DNA of 64,000 nt from the IMG/VR virus record IMGVR_UViG_3300008108_000033, positions 16,754 through 80,753 of that record; one strand, 5' to 3'. Under the pieces are notes generated by a model, which was given only the letters and a program-made list of their open reading frames with translations, was not told where the DNA came from and did no database searches. Of this stretch, positions 19,515-29,678 are shown in pieces; within the stretch, counting starts at the first letter, position 1, and each line of letters begins with the position of its first letter. This DNA is from a virus. Both the position numbers and the translations under genes were made by a program.

Positions 19515-20137
19515 TGAGAGTTAAAGAAAAAGCAGACACAATTCTAGAATCTTGCTGGCTACCTTCTTGCCATTCCAATTTTCAGATTAAAAACTTCATA
19601 ATTGGAAAAGAATCCAGCAAAATAGGAAAAATGTGGCAGTGTATCAGGGAAATACAGTCCAGATCTGAGAGTCTTGATAATTTAGCAACAGATGCAGAAG
19701 AGTTAAATGACAATATTGAACTGGCAAAATTGGATGTTGAGGAAGAAAAGTCATTAGTAGCAGAATCCGAAATTGCGAAATCTCGAAAAATTATCAATAT
19801 CAGAAAAAAAGAAAGGGCTTTAAAAAAGCTTTTTAAAACCAAAAGTTTATTAGAAACCCAAAAAAGCAATGTAGAAAATGAATTGTCGGTATTCCTAGAA
19901 ACATTCGAAAGCCTAGGCGGAATTAGTGAATTCAAACAGTATAACGAAGAAGACGCGCAGCTTGAGTACTGGAATGGTAAATTTGAAACAGAATTCCTTA
20001 TTGCAAATCTTCTTGGACAGCCGCTAAGCCCAGAATTTGTCAAAAGTTGCTTGGCAGTGCCCATAAAGTCAAAAATATATGAAAATATCAAGGGCGCTCT
20101 CGATATAATTAATCAAAAACTGCTCAATAATAGATAA
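19514..20137 (+). CDS. Coiled-coil protein of unknown function
   Basis: 207 residues, coupled to the preceding gene by a TAATG overlap. Residues about 35-120 are strongly charged with heptad-like spacing of Leu/Ile (SESLDNLATDAEELNDNIEL, then Lys/Glu/Arg-rich sequence), predicting a long coiled coil. The end is mixed alpha sequence. No catalytic motif is visible. The position among fibre genes suggests a fibre-assembly or chaperone role, which is inference only. Confidence 0.6.
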   Translation: MRVKEKADTILESCWLPSCHSNFQIKNFIIGKESSKIGKMWQCIREIQSRSESLDNLATDAEELNDNIELAKLDVEEEKSLVAESEIAKSRKIINIRKKERALKKLFKTKSLLETQKSNVENELSVFLETFESLGGISEFKQYNEEDAQLEYWNGKFETEFLIANLLGQPLSPEFVKSCLAVPIKSKIYENIKGALDIINQKLLNNR

Positions 20138-20146
20138 CTAAGATAT

Positions 20147-21208
20147 ATGCCAGTTGATAAAATAGCATCAAATGACTCGGGTTATGAAATTGGAGATTTA
20201 TCGCTTTACCCAGCGGCAGTAGATTCCTTTAATAACCTGTATGAAGCCAAAAATAACAGCGTAACAGTGCTCAAAGCAACTTTGTCTGTTACCGGAGACG
20301 TTTTGGTTGTTGATACAACAGCAAATTTTCCCTCTGAAGGAATATTGCGATTATCTTTGCCAAATAAAAAAGGACTTTCTGTAGAGTACATTTACTACGC
20401 CAATAAGACTGAAAACACTTTTTACAGTTTAAAAAGAGGTTTCCTTGGTAATGAAAGAAATTTGATAAGCAAAGTAAACTCTTGGCCAATAAACACAGTT
20501 GTAGAGTCTGGAGTTTTTGCCGAGCATCACAACGCTGTAAGAGATGCCGCGTTAAATATAGAAAACTTTGTCGGGCTAGAAAATCCATACGATTCAACTA
20601 CTAATTCATTTGCAACAAATACCGTAAACGGGCTCTTAGCTGATTTGGAATACAAATATTTGGCACCAAACGCAGTATTTAGGGCTTTCCCATTGTTTGG
20701 CGCACCTCCATTAACTGTTAATTTCCATTGTTTCACCAACAGGATTGTAAATCGATTTTTTTGGGACTTTGGCGACGGCGCAGTTTCAATTGAGAAGAAT
20801 CCAACCCACACTTATTTGAAATCTGGTAATTTTACCGTGCAACTTCGCGTAATCTCTAGCGTAGGAGGACAAGGAGTTTGCACCAAACTTTCTTACATAA
20901 GTGTTAGCAATCAATACGTAGTACCTTTTGGATATGTAATACCTAGCGCGGGCGTAAGTATAACCACTGCCACGTCATCCTCCACAACACCTACTACATT
21001 CACGTTTTATGACCAGACTGAAGGGCCTATTTTGAATAGGCTATGGCAATTTGGAGATGGAGAGTATTCTTTCCAACAAGACCCAAATGTGCATGTTGTT
21101 ACACACCAATATAACAAACCCGGAACCTATAGACCATCAGTGCTGATAACGATTGAAGACAATGTTACCACTCGAGCTATATTCCAAGAAACTGTAGAGG
21201 TGTCTTGA
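20147..21208 (+). CDS. PKD-domain adhesin-like virion protein 1
   Basis: 353 residues. Residues 1-150 form a domain shared with the next two proteins. It contains a LYEAKNNSVTVLKATL strand, a GILRLS strand, an E/Y-Y-A-N turn and the motif AEHHNAVRDAALNIENFVGL. Two PKD-like modules follow: RFFWDFGDGAVSIEKNPTHTY and RLWQFGDGEYSFQQDP followed by H-Q-Y-x-K-P-G-T-Y. W-x-F-G-D-G with a later H-x-Y is the PKD signature, a beta-sandwich often used for glycan or surface binding. Its stop overlaps the start of the next paralogue (TGATG). Probably a fibre tip or decoration protein. Confidence 0.7.
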   Translation: MPVDKIASNDSGYEIGDLSLYPAAVDSFNNLYEAKNNSVTVLKATLSVTGDVLVVDTTANFPSEGILRLSLPNKKGLSVEYIYYANKTENTFYSLKRGFLGNERNLISKVNSWPINTVVESGVFAEHHNAVRDAALNIENFVGLENPYDSTTNSFATNTVNGLLADLEYKYLAPNAVFRAFPLFGAPPLTVNFHCFTNRIVNRFFWDFGDGAVSIEKNPTHTYLKSGNFTVQLRVISSVGGQGVCTKLSYISVSNQYVVPFGYVIPSAGVSITTATSSSTTPTTFTFYDQTEGPILNRLWQFGDGEYSFQQDPNVHVVTHQYNKPGTYRPSVLITIEDNVTTRAIFQETVEVS

Positions 21209-23424
21209 TGTCAATACCCTCTAATGTTTATCCAACATCATACGATACTTCAACAAATTTATATAACGTTGTAGATGCTTTGACAATACCTTTAGCCAAA
21301 GATTACAATCCGGGCGACAAAGTAGTATATGTTTCAGTAGCACCTTATATTATGGCAAGATTTCCAGCTTCTGGAATTATCACATTAACAGAAAATTGCA
21401 GCGCGCCTAGTCAAAGAGCCGTTTCTATCTATTACAACACCAAAAGCAATGAAGGATTTTTCTTTACGGACTTAACTGTTCTGCCAGAAACTCCAGATTC
21501 ATATAAGCCAGCGACCGTTACATCTGTTAGTTTAAATGTTACAGCGCAACACCACAATGCAATTAAAAATGCAATTATTTCTATAGAAGACTTTGTGGGA
21601 TTAAAATCAGATACTTCTTTTGTTCCTTTCGAAGGAACAATATCTGCAAGAACAAAATATCTGTTTGAAACAGTTTTTACACCAAGAGCTTGGTTTGTTG
21701 CGGACAACAGAATAGGCAGAGCGCCATTTTTCAATGTATTATTTACCAGTACAAGCTTGTATTTGGGAGAGCAAGTAAATGGCAATAATATCACCTATAA
21801 ATGGAATTTTGGAGATGGAACAGAAATAACCACATCTGAAAAAACAATCACGCACACTTATGTTCTTCCTAACATTTACACTGTTTCTTTGCAAGTAACC
21901 AACATGTTTGGAAGCGATACTGTAGTTTTTGAAAATTTTATTGATGCTCTATGGTTGGCACCAGATCCTGCAGTAATCGCGTATGATGTCAGAGCAGGTC
22001 AGCAAAATTTCGATACAAATGGAAACAATTTTTTAAAGACGCCGACAAGTGTATATGTTTATGTTGCAACAAGCAATGCTGTGGATCCATTAGATCCAGA
22101 CAGAACATTAAGCGGCGCTCATATAGTCGGCGGAAATATTATTGACCCAATAGTAAACTTTACTTGGGACATGGGCGACACACTTACGCATGGTGATAGC
22201 CCTGAAACCAAGGCTCTTTATACAATAGGTGGAATCTACAGCGTAGTTTTAAGATGTGATACAAGATCGACCGCATACAGAATAACAACCGATCCCAAAA
22301 CAATAAATGTCATAGAAAGACAAAACGCTTGGCTATTTGTAGCGCCATCAGACACGGCTTTGCAGACCGTTTACGCTGGCGAAATGGGGTTTCTAAATGA
22401 AACATTCAAGCCATTGCAAAATACATCTTATACCTATCAAAGAAATGCAGAATTCATTACTGGTTCTGCTCATCTTCAAAAAGAAAGAATGTTATTAGAA
22501 TTCGTAAGGAATACAAACTTAAATGCTAAAAGTACCGTGGGATCAGGACTGGGAGGTTTATCAATATTATCTTGGGCTGGCGGCAGAACGGCTGCAGAAC
22601 TTAGCTCTACAGAACGCGTGTATTTCATAGCCTACAGTGGATTCGAAGAAACATATAGTTCTCCCGGTTCAACTGGGTGGACCATGTATCGCCCGTGGAA
22701 CTGGATTGCATTCAACGGCACGGCAATTACTTATTACCTATTGGGAAATGCTGTTTCTCAATCCGCAGGCACAAGCCCAACCAATAACCAATTAGTATCT
22801 GTAAATTTACTTAGCGGAGAAGTGAAACTAGAGAAAACTTTTTCTAGTGGCGACTTTCAAGGCGCAGCAAATTATTTAACATATAATGAAGCACAATATG
22901 ACCAAACTGGTTATAACATTTACGGATCATATAGTGCTTATCGCACAGCTTTCAGAGGCAGAACAGGTTACATATTGAAAAATAGAACTGTCGGTTCTGA
23001 ATTTTGCATAAATAGTTTCTATTGCACAACAGAAGATGCCAATGGGTTAATTAGTGGATTCAAGAAAAAACCAGATATGGGTGGCCCATTAAAAACTCAA
23101 GGTGTACTTGTTAATTTAACAACAGGATTATTTTTCTTCAACAATAGCGGAAGTGTTTTGCAATTTGATGTAACCACAGACGTATGGAAAACTGGAGGGC
23201 CGGGGTACAATTCCATAACATTCTCGAATTTGCAAGATAAATCGGTTGAAGGATACGACAACGAAAATAACAGCCTAGTAGCCACAACAGATTTTGCCGA
23301 CACTGCTTTCTTATCATTCGACTATAGTAACAGTGCATATATCAAATTTAATGATGTTGATTTGTCATTTACAAAACTAAATAGCAGACCAGAAGGTGGA
23401 CAATGGATATTTGGTTCTTATTAA
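21208..23424 (+). CDS. PKD-domain adhesin-like virion protein 2
   Basis: 738 residues from the ATG at 21208, preferred over the in-frame TTG at 21205 because it overlaps the upstream stop as TGATG. The N-terminus SNVYPTSYDTSTNLYNVVDA and the motif AQHHNAIKNAIISIEDFVGL match the shared domain of the flanking proteins. A PKD module (YKWNFGDGTEITTSEKTITH) and a second, modified one (FTWDMGDTLTHGDSPETKAL) follow at about residues 190-360. The last 350 residues are a different beta-rich domain (FRGRTGYILKN, FDVTTDVW) that looks like a propeller or receptor-binding head; no family is recognised. Confidence 0.7.
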   Translation: MSIPSNVYPTSYDTSTNLYNVVDALTIPLAKDYNPGDKVVYVSVAPYIMARFPASGIITLTENCSAPSQRAVSIYYNTKSNEGFFFTDLTVLPETPDSYKPATVTSVSLNVTAQHHNAIKNAIISIEDFVGLKSDTSFVPFEGTISARTKYLFETVFTPRAWFVADNRIGRAPFFNVLFTSTSLYLGEQVNGNNITYKWNFGDGTEITTSEKTITHTYVLPNIYTVSLQVTNMFGSDTVVFENFIDALWLAPDPAVIAYDVRAGQQNFDTNGNNFLKTPTSVYVYVATSNAVDPLDPDRTLSGAHIVGGNIIDPIVNFTWDMGDTLTHGDSPETKALYTIGGIYSVVLRCDTRSTAYRITTDPKTINVIERQNAWLFVAPSDTALQTVYAGEMGFLNETFKPLQNTSYTYQRNAEFITGSAHLQKERMLLEFVRNTNLNAKSTVGSGLGGLSILSWAGGRTAAELSSTERVYFIAYSGFEETYSSPGSTGWTMYRPWNWIAFNGTAITYYLLGNAVSQSAGTSPTNNQLVSVNLLSGEVKLEKTFSSGDFQGAANYLTYNEAQYDQTGYNIYGSYSAYRTAFRGRTGYILKNRTVGSEFCINSFYCTTEDANGLISGFKKKPDMGGPLKTQGVLVNLTTGLFFFNNSGSVLQFDVTTDVWKTGGPGYNSITFSNLQDKSVEGYDNENNSLVATTDFADTAFLSFDYSNSAYIKFNDVDLSFTKLNSRPEGGQWIFGSY

Positions 23425-23441
23425 AGGAAGTGGAGATTTAG

Positions 23442-26400
23442 TTGCCAGACACTATCTTGCCAATATCGGTATATCCAAATAACTATGATACCGACCGAAA
23501 TCTCTTTCAGGTTTACAATACCTCCGAAACCGTTTTATCTGCTACTTTAAATTCTTGGGATATAGTAATTCAAATTGTTCCTGAAACTGCCGATTCTCCC
23601 GAACTGTGGGCTACTTCTGGCTATGTGACCATAGAAGGCGAGCTCATATACTATGCTTCCGTTCATGTAAATGATGATGGCAAAATTGACACGCTACAAA
23701 ACTGCATAAGAAGAGTAAATGGTACTCCGCCGAGAAACTTTAATGTCGGCACCAGTGTGCGAGGATTTGTAATAGCTGAGCATCACAACAACTTGGCTCG
23801 CGGATTGGTAAACATAGAAAATTTTGTAGGAACTTTAACCACAACAAATCAAGAAACAATCTATTGGAAATTGTTGCAAATTGCTAATTTGGCTCCCTTG
23901 ACTGATGATGCCGGATGCCCACAAATAGAATTTTATTATAGGATAATTAGCACAAGTCCGATAGAAGGCACGGAAATTTCTTATAGCTTGAATATAACCG
24001 GAACTATCAATAGCTTTACTATCGATTTTGGAGATGGAACTACTGAAAGTACACAACAAAATGGTACTCACTTTTATCCGCCAAATAAAAGAATAGACCC
24101 AGTAGTGACAGTTGATACGGATGCATGTGAAAGCTTGCAAACTAGCGCGGAAAGATTAAGAGTTGATGACGTTTCGCAGCAAACTATTGTCGGGCAGCAA
24201 ACTTTCCCAATTATAGTCCCTCCAATTCCTGATTTCCCTAATTTAGATCTTGCTGTAGTAAATGAAGTGCCTAATAATTTCCAGTTCCCGCCGATAGTTT
24301 TCCCTTGCTTGGATATAGGACCATTTGGACCAATAGTTGTTCCAAGCACTATTAGCATCATCAACCCATACCCGATTCCAAGCGTTATCACTTTTGAAGA
24401 CGTACCGAATTTCCCAAGCAATATAGTAATTACCAGCTCTGTAAATCTTCCAAGTGTAATTAGCATCGTCAACACTTTGCCGAGCAACATCAGAGTTTCT
24501 GTAATTTCAAATATACCCAGCACTATAAGCGTAATACAGAATATTCCATCCATAATAAACGTTAATGTTCCTAGTAACATGTCTATAAGCATAGTAAACA
24601 ATCTTCCTTCGGTAATTAGCGTTAATAGTAACATACCTAGCATTATACAAGTTGAAGATTTATCTGCGTCACTAGATGTGTTTTTAAATAGTGACTACTG
24701 CACTAATTGCACCGGAAGCTTTGGTGCTTCTGCAAACGGCGCAACAATACAAGTGCCTACGGATAGCGGATGCGACCCATGCGCTGGTGCTAATCCAAAA
24801 ATTACAAAGGTTACGGCTGTTTTACATGATTTTATAGTAACGACACTTGATCCGGCTAATCCTGTTTCAACAAGATATGATTTGGTAAAGGTTTTGCTAG
24901 TTGCACCTGATGGCACCAATTGTCTTTTGATGGGTGGCGCTCAAGCTGGAGCCACCAATATACCTCAATTCACTATGAATGAGCCAGTGACTTTAACATT
25001 TGCTGACGGTTCTCAAAACGATATTTATGATTTCTCTGTTCCTCTTGATACTAAAACTTATGCTCCAAATGCCAATGGCAACAATGCTAGCAGGACCGCC
25101 GGACAAGTTGCTTTGAATTTGCCCGCGCCACCACCAACTGGAGCAACTGGATACGGCACCAACCTATCTGTTTTTACTGATTCTCCACTTACTAAGGGAA
25201 ATTGGTATGCATATGTTTCAGTTGGACCAAGCGGAGGAGCATACCCAAATATATGCAATGTAGGAAAAGCATGTGTCAGGGTAAGTTCGGCCCAAGAATC
25301 TCCTTGTGATTTTGCATCGCCAACGCCAACAGCTTCAGGTAAACCGCCGGCAACACCGGTTGCCACACCAAGAAAAACTCCTTTGCCAACTCCTTTGCCC
25401 ACAACGGCAAAACCAACTCCCGCTCCTACAACACCACCTCCCACGCCATCTCCATCACCGCCAAATCCTTCGGGAATACCTATTATTTTGCCTAGCGCAG
25501 GTCCAGATGGCCCTCCCTTCGACCCAGATCCGCCAAATCCGATAACTCTAACTCCAAGACCGTCATACACACCATATCCGACCCCAACGCCTTCCGCGAC
25601 ATTTACTTGCGGAACCTGTACTTATGTTCCTCAACTTGAGGATTGTGGTTCTGGTGTGTGTACTTATTATTGGGACGGCACCAGTTGGGGCCGTTGCGCA
25701 GAATGCACTTCATGTAATGATGCTGGAGAAAATTGCGGATGCCCAGAAGCCAGAATTATGCGGGCTTTTAATATACTTCCGCCAAATGGAGAAAATAATC
25801 CAGATGTAAACACGCATTGCTACAAAGTAACTTGGACTGATCAAGCCCTTATAGATTGCAACGGTGGGTTTTGCACATATAGCTTCAATATTAGTACAGG
25901 ATTATGGGAATATTGCAGCTCGTGTTCTTTCTGCAGCGGACTTGGAGATAATTATTGCAAGTGTCAAGACCCAAATACCGTTTTGGTGCCTGCAGGAATC
26001 TTACCCGCAAACCCCGGAACTAATGCTACAGAGCACAGAAATTGTTATAAACTCAATAATTCTCAAAACAATTGTGTTCCGGGACAATGCGAGTGCCCCC
26101 CTGCTCCGACATCTCAGTTCATAACAGGATCTATTCAACAAATTAGATTGAATTGCAAAAAAACTTGCGGCGGCTGTTACAGCATGTATTCAATTGACAA
26201 GGGGTCTCCTTGTGATCCAGATCCTGCAGACTGGAGTTGCGGATATGAATTCACTGACGATAACTGGGATTTAACAAATGATTTTTGCCCATGTACAGGA
26301 ATGGAATGTTTAGAAGGAGAAATAGCAGTTGAATATGGTTTGTTGCCTCGTGTGGCAGAACAGGGAGAAATTAAAAGGCTTTCTTGTTACAGAGCGGAAT

Positions 26401-28502
26401 GGGAAAGTTGGGATGATTGTAATCCAGATAATCCTGATTGTAAATGTCCTCCTACCCCCACACCTGTACTTTCTGGCGCAAATGCCGGACAAATGTATGT
26501 CGAAAGCGGATGCCAACTCCCAACACCGACTCCATCACCAACACAAGGTTGCGGAGCATGCAATTTTAAATTTGATGCATTAGAATGTTCTTTTGGACAA
26601 TGCGTATACACTTATTACGCCGGAATACAAACATGGCAGTTGACAGAAAACACATGCGATGAAAATGAAGGCTTTTGCAACTGTTCTTCAGTAGATGAAG
26701 CAAAATTAGCCGGATGGTTCCCGGAGTTTCCAACAGATAGAGCAACAGTAACAAAATCTTGCTACGAAAAAACCGGCAGCGGGACGGGCGCGGCACTAAT
26801 GGGAAGCTGGATTTCCACAGGCAATAATTGCACAGCAAATGTTTGCAAATGCCCCGGCACTACACCTACACATGATGGCTATTATGCAGACCAAAAATGG
26901 AGCATAGATTGCGTTCCATTGCCAACTCCAACTCCAACTTCTGGGCCTAGTTGCGGCGGAAACTGCTCTGCAAGTTGGATTAGCAGTTGCTCTGGACAAT
27001 GCTACTACAAGCAAGTTGACGGGGTATGGTCTTTTGATTCCTCAACAGCTTCTTCTCCTTGCGTATGTCCGACTGTAGAACAAGTCGCAAGCTCGCTTGC
27101 GTACTTTGGGTCGCTCGGCGGGGCACAATTGCCGCCAATTTTTCCTCTAAATCCAAATTATGGATTTTGGGCATTTGCAGACGGTTGTTTTGAAAAACTA
27201 AGATGTCGTTGCTCTACACCTCCTCCTTATCCTCAAAGCGCGTTTAGGACTATAGTGCCGTGCGAACCAAAGCCATCTGCAACTCCTACTCCAACACCAT
27301 GTGGAGCAACTCCATCGCCAACCCCTTCTCCTTCTCCTTCTGGAGATGGCAGTTGCGTCGGGTCAACTAGTCCTTTAAGAAACGGACCAGATAACGTAAA
27401 AGTTTTCGCTCTGCCATATTCGAGGTTTACATATAAATATTCTGGGACCTATTCCTCTTGGTCAGACAATTATAATCCGGTCTGCATAGAGGCCATCACA
27501 GAAGATGCACCATCTTTTCTTGGAGATCAGTGCGGAACACCATATGCGGAAAATTTCAGAACAAACTACGTAGGCAGAAACAATACGGCCGTATTTAAAA
27601 TTTACCCCCCGGTATCAAGAATTGAGCTATTAATCAACGGCCCAAACATACCGCAAGCTATTCCGGGCGAAGCTTATGTAGAGTTTAAGTCATTTCTTGG
27701 AGATTTATCAAACCCAGTGAGCACCGTAATGACTATGATGCCTCCCAATTGCGGAATTTCTTGGGACATTAATAGAAGAAATCAAGTAAACATTCTTAAT
27801 CAAGCTGGACCAGTTGGATTCAATTTCATTATAAGATCGGAATCCGGTAAATTCGATATATTTACAATTGCTCTCATTGGAGATACACCAATAGGCATTA
27901 GGTCTGTTATAACAGAGGATATAATACTTGAAAATCCTAAACCTGCGGCTGCTTTTAGTGTTAGCAATTACGTTCTTGCTGACGAACCAGTTGCTTCTCA
28001 TGCCCCAATATTGGTTGCCGAGGGAACACAAGTAAGTTTAGTTCCAGTTAGCAAGGAAAGGGCAAAGCTTTGCAAGTACGCCGGAAAGACGCCTCTGCAA
28101 ATGGTTAAACAAAATTGTGGTGCGTGCGCAGTCAGAAGTTGCGAAAAATTTGGACTTTGCTCTCATAGCGGTGTAGTAGACGGAAGAGATGATATTTATT
28201 GCTGCCAGCTTTGCGATGAATATACAACTGAATCAGCCAAGTTGGAATCCAAGCAAGTAATTGTCGCGCCAAAATCTGAAAGTGTCACGTCAGAAACCAA
28301 GATGTCATCTCAATCTGTCAATTCCGTGGTGCAGGCCCCTTCGCAAGCGCAGCAGATTCCAAACATTCCAGATTCATTTTCCGCTGCAGACAAACATATG
28401 GCAAAGTCAAATATGGTAAAAATTTCGCCAGCCAACTTATCTATTAGAGTAAACATAAATGAGTTGGTAGAAGGAAAAGATGATCAAGGCGCAAAAGGAT
28501 AA
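23442..28502 (+). CDS. Giant multi-domain Cys-rich adhesin-like virion protein 3
   Basis: 1,686 residues starting at TTG, supported by AAGGAAGTGGAG just upstream. Order of parts: shared N-terminal domain with YPNNYDTDRNLF and AEHHNNLARGLVNIENFVG (1-130); one PKD-like strand (FTIDFGDGTTES, about 192); a repeat zone with units like LPSVISIVN and IPSIINVNV (about 300-405); a beta domain resembling the convertase P domain (KITKVTAVLHDF, VLLVAPDGTNCLLM, WYAYVSVG; about 450-615); a Pro/Thr/Ser linker (about 626-720); a Cys-rich region of four or five imperfect modules (about 722-1276); another Pro/Thr linker; a beta domain; and a Cys cluster (LCKYAGKTPL, then CGAC, C, C, CCQLC; about 1542-1592). 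Probably a long extended fibre. It is AT-rich like its neighbours. Confidence 0.75.
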   Translation: MPDTILPISVYPNNYDTDRNLFQVYNTSETVLSATLNSWDIVIQIVPETADSPELWATSGYVTIEGELIYYASVHVNDDGKIDTLQNCIRRVNGTPPRNFNVGTSVRGFVIAEHHNNLARGLVNIENFVGTLTTTNQETIYWKLLQIANLAPLTDDAGCPQIEFYYRIISTSPIEGTEISYSLNITGTINSFTIDFGDGTTESTQQNGTHFYPPNKRIDPVVTVDTDACESLQTSAERLRVDDVSQQTIVGQQTFPIIVPPIPDFPNLDLAVVNEVPNNFQFPPIVFPCLDIGPFGPIVVPSTISIINPYPIPSVITFEDVPNFPSNIVITSSVNLPSVISIVNTLPSNIRVSVISNIPSTISVIQNIPSIINVNVPSNMSISIVNNLPSVISVNSNIPSIIQVEDLSASLDVFLNSDYCTNCTGSFGASANGATIQVPTDSGCDPCAGANPKITKVTAVLHDFIVTTLDPANPVSTRYDLVKVLLVAPDGTNCLLMGGAQAGATNIPQFTMNEPVTLTFADGSQNDIYDFSVPLDTKTYAPNANGNNASRTAGQVALNLPAPPPTGATGYGTNLSVFTDSPLTKGNWYAYVSVGPSGGAYPNICNVGKACVRVSSAQESPCDFASPTPTASGKPPATPVATPRKTPLPTPLPTTAKPTPAPTTPPPTPSPSPPNPSGIPIILPSAGPDGPPFDPDPPNPITLTPRPSYTPYPTPTPSATFTCGTCTYVPQLEDCGSGVCTYYWDGTSWGRCAECTSCNDAGENCGCPEARIMRAFNILPPNGENNPDVNTHCYKVTWTDQALIDCNGGFCTYSFNISTGLWEYCSSCSFCSGLGDNYCKCQDPNTVLVPAGILPANPGTNATEHRNCYKLNNSQNNCVPGQCECPPAPTSQFITGSIQQIRLNCKKTCGGCYSMYSIDKGSPCDPDPADWSCGYEFTDDNWDLTNDFCPCTGMECLEGEIAVEYGLLPRVAEQGEIKRLSCYRAEWESWDDCNPDNPDCKCPPTPTPVLSGANAGQMYVESGCQLPTPTPSPTQGCGACNFKFDALECSFGQCVYTYYAGIQTWQLTENTCDENEGFCNCSSVDEAKLAGWFPEFPTDRATVTKSCYEKTGSGTGAALMGSWISTGNNCTANVCKCPGTTPTHDGYYADQKWSIDCVPLPTPTPTSGPSCGGNCSASWISSCSGQCYYKQVDGVWSFDSSTASSPCVCPTVEQVASSLAYFGSLGGAQLPPIFPLNPNYGFWAFADGCFEKLRCRCSTPPPYPQSAFRTIVPCEPKPSATPTPTPCGATPSPTPSPSPSGDGSCVGSTSPLRNGPDNVKVFALPYSRFTYKYSGTYSSWSDNYNPVCIEAITEDAPSFLGDQCGTPYAENFRTNYVGRNNTAVFKIYPPVSRIELLINGPNIPQAIPGEAYVEFKSFLGDLSNPVSTVMTMMPPNCGISWDINRRNQVNILNQAGPVGFNFIIRSESGKFDIFTIALIGDTPIGIRSVITEDIILENPKPAAAFSVSNYVLADEPVASHAPILVAEGTQVSLVPVSKERAKLCKYAGKTPLQMVKQNCGACAVRSCEKFGLCSHSGVVDGRDDIYCCQLCDEYTTESAKLESKQVIVAPKSESVTSETKMSSQSVNSVVQAPSQAQQIPNIPDSFSAADKHMAKSNMVKISPANLSIRVNINELVEGKDDQGAKG
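25318..27355 (+). repeat. Pro/Thr linkers and Cys-rich modular repeats inside the giant adhesin gene
   Basis: Four or five imperfect protein modules share the pattern C-x-x-G-x-C-x-Y, then W, C-x-C, an F/L-x-P segment, C-Y, and C-x-C-P, separated by PTPTPSPT-type linkers. Module starts lie near 25,610, 25,860, 26,160, 26,550 and 26,950. DNA identity between units is low, so these are old duplications. Many paired cysteines suggest disulfide or metal stabilisation outside the cell. Confidence 0.6.
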
Positions 28503-29382
28503 ACTTACTTTCAGAAATGTTAAAGCAGTCACTTCGGAAGGAGAGACGGTTACTTTAACATTTAGAAAGCATCCGAATCAGAACGAATATTTAAAGTGTG
28601 AAAACTATTGGATAAGAAATTTTGCTGGCACCAATGTAAACCCAGTTGATGTAAACAAATTTTTTAGACAGGAAGAGGTTTCGTATCTTGTCGATAACGA
28701 GGTAAGAAATAGCAACCACAGATATCCAGTCTTGGAGCCAGAACTATTTAATCGTTTCAAGGATGTATTAATTGTCGGAGACGGATTAGGTTTTGACCAA
28801 CACAAGCTGTTTAAGATGGCTAGGCCGAATCTATGTTGCATAACAGTAAATTCAGCGGCACGGTTTTGGCAGGCGTCTTTGCCTATAGAATTTTTAATAG
28901 TAAATAATCCATCTTCTACGGCTATGAATGGATTGCCCATAAGAAATCATCCCAAACTCATAGCAAACAGAAAAACTCATTATCCTTTCATAAAAAATTA
29001 TAAAAACATAATATATCTTTATGATTCTGTAGCCGATGAAGAGTATCAAACATCTATGTCTAAGAATTCAGATCTGCATATTGACGATTATAGAAATCCA
29101 ATCTGTGCAGCAATATCTTTGGCACACAAGTATTGCAAGGGCAATTTGTATCTAGCATTTTGTTCATCCGGGTATCCGGAAGAAAAAGACGGAGCTATTA
29201 AGGTAGATGAGAATTTTTATCAGTATCCGGCACAAAAAACAGCAGACTCAATAGTTGATGGCAATTTATTTTGGTACAATTTTGCAAACAGAGATTCTAA
29301 AATATTTCATACAGGAATAAAAAATACTCTGAAATTTTCTAAATATCTTGATGTTAATGATTTTATTGAAAGTATTTTATGA
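28480..29382 (+). CDS. DUF115/MptE-like Rossmann protein, possibly glycan-related
   Basis: 300 residues, overlapping the end of the giant adhesin by 23 bases, with AAGGA five bases before the ATG. The middle has a strand and Gly loop (VLIVGDGLGFDQHKLF), then CCITVNSAARFW and IEFLIVNNPSS. This is the pattern of the DUF115/MptE-like family, where a G-x-G-x-S/G-F loop binds a nucleotide or sugar nucleotide and a later N-N/D-P follows. Such proteins occur in flagellin and surface glycosylation loci. Here it follows a large surface protein, so a role in modifying it is possible but inferred. Confidence 0.45.
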   Translation: MIKAQKDKLTFRNVKAVTSEGETVTLTFRKHPNQNEYLKCENYWIRNFAGTNVNPVDVNKFFRQEEVSYLVDNEVRNSNHRYPVLEPELFNRFKDVLIVGDGLGFDQHKLFKMARPNLCCITVNSAARFWQASLPIEFLIVNNPSSTAMNGLPIRNHPKLIANRKTHYPFIKNYKNIIYLYDSVADEEYQTSMSKNSDLHIDDYRNPICAAISLAHKYCKGNLYLAFCSSGYPEEKDGAIKVDENFYQYPAQKTADSIVDGNLFWYNFANRDSKIFHTGIKNTLKFSKYLDVNDFIESIL

Positions 29383-29678
29383 ACCGTAAAAAGTTTTTTT
29401 CTCCTAACTTTATGTCGGAGTTTAAGAAATGGATGCACGAAAATGATGACTCAAAAGTCGTATTTTCCAAGGGTCAGCGCGTGCAAAGCAATTGCAAATT
29501 AAAACAGATTGTTGAAAAAATAGACTGTGTGGACACTGGCGACCACACAGTCTTTGAAGTAAGTAAATACTTTTTGAAATACGGCGGTGTTGTAAAAGAA
29601 TGCAACGGCGATCAAATAACGATTAAAAACAAAAAGGGAACTTTTGTTTTAAATCAATCTGATATTGTTGCAAGCTAA
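29379..29678 (+). CDS. Small protein with SH3-like C-terminus, unknown function
   Basis: 99 residues, starting inside the previous stop (ATGA). The first third is basic and helical. The last third (KYGGVVKECNGDQITIKNKK, then GTFVLNQSDIV) reads as a small five-stranded barrel of the KOW/SH3 sort. No family is assigned. It converges with the reverse-strand gene ending at 29675, sharing four bases. Confidence 0.55.
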   Translation: MNRKKFFSPNFMSEFKKWMHENDDSKVVFSKGQRVQSNCKLKQIVEKIDCVDTGDHTVFEVSKYFLKYGGVVKECNGDQITIKNKKGTFVLNQSDIVAS

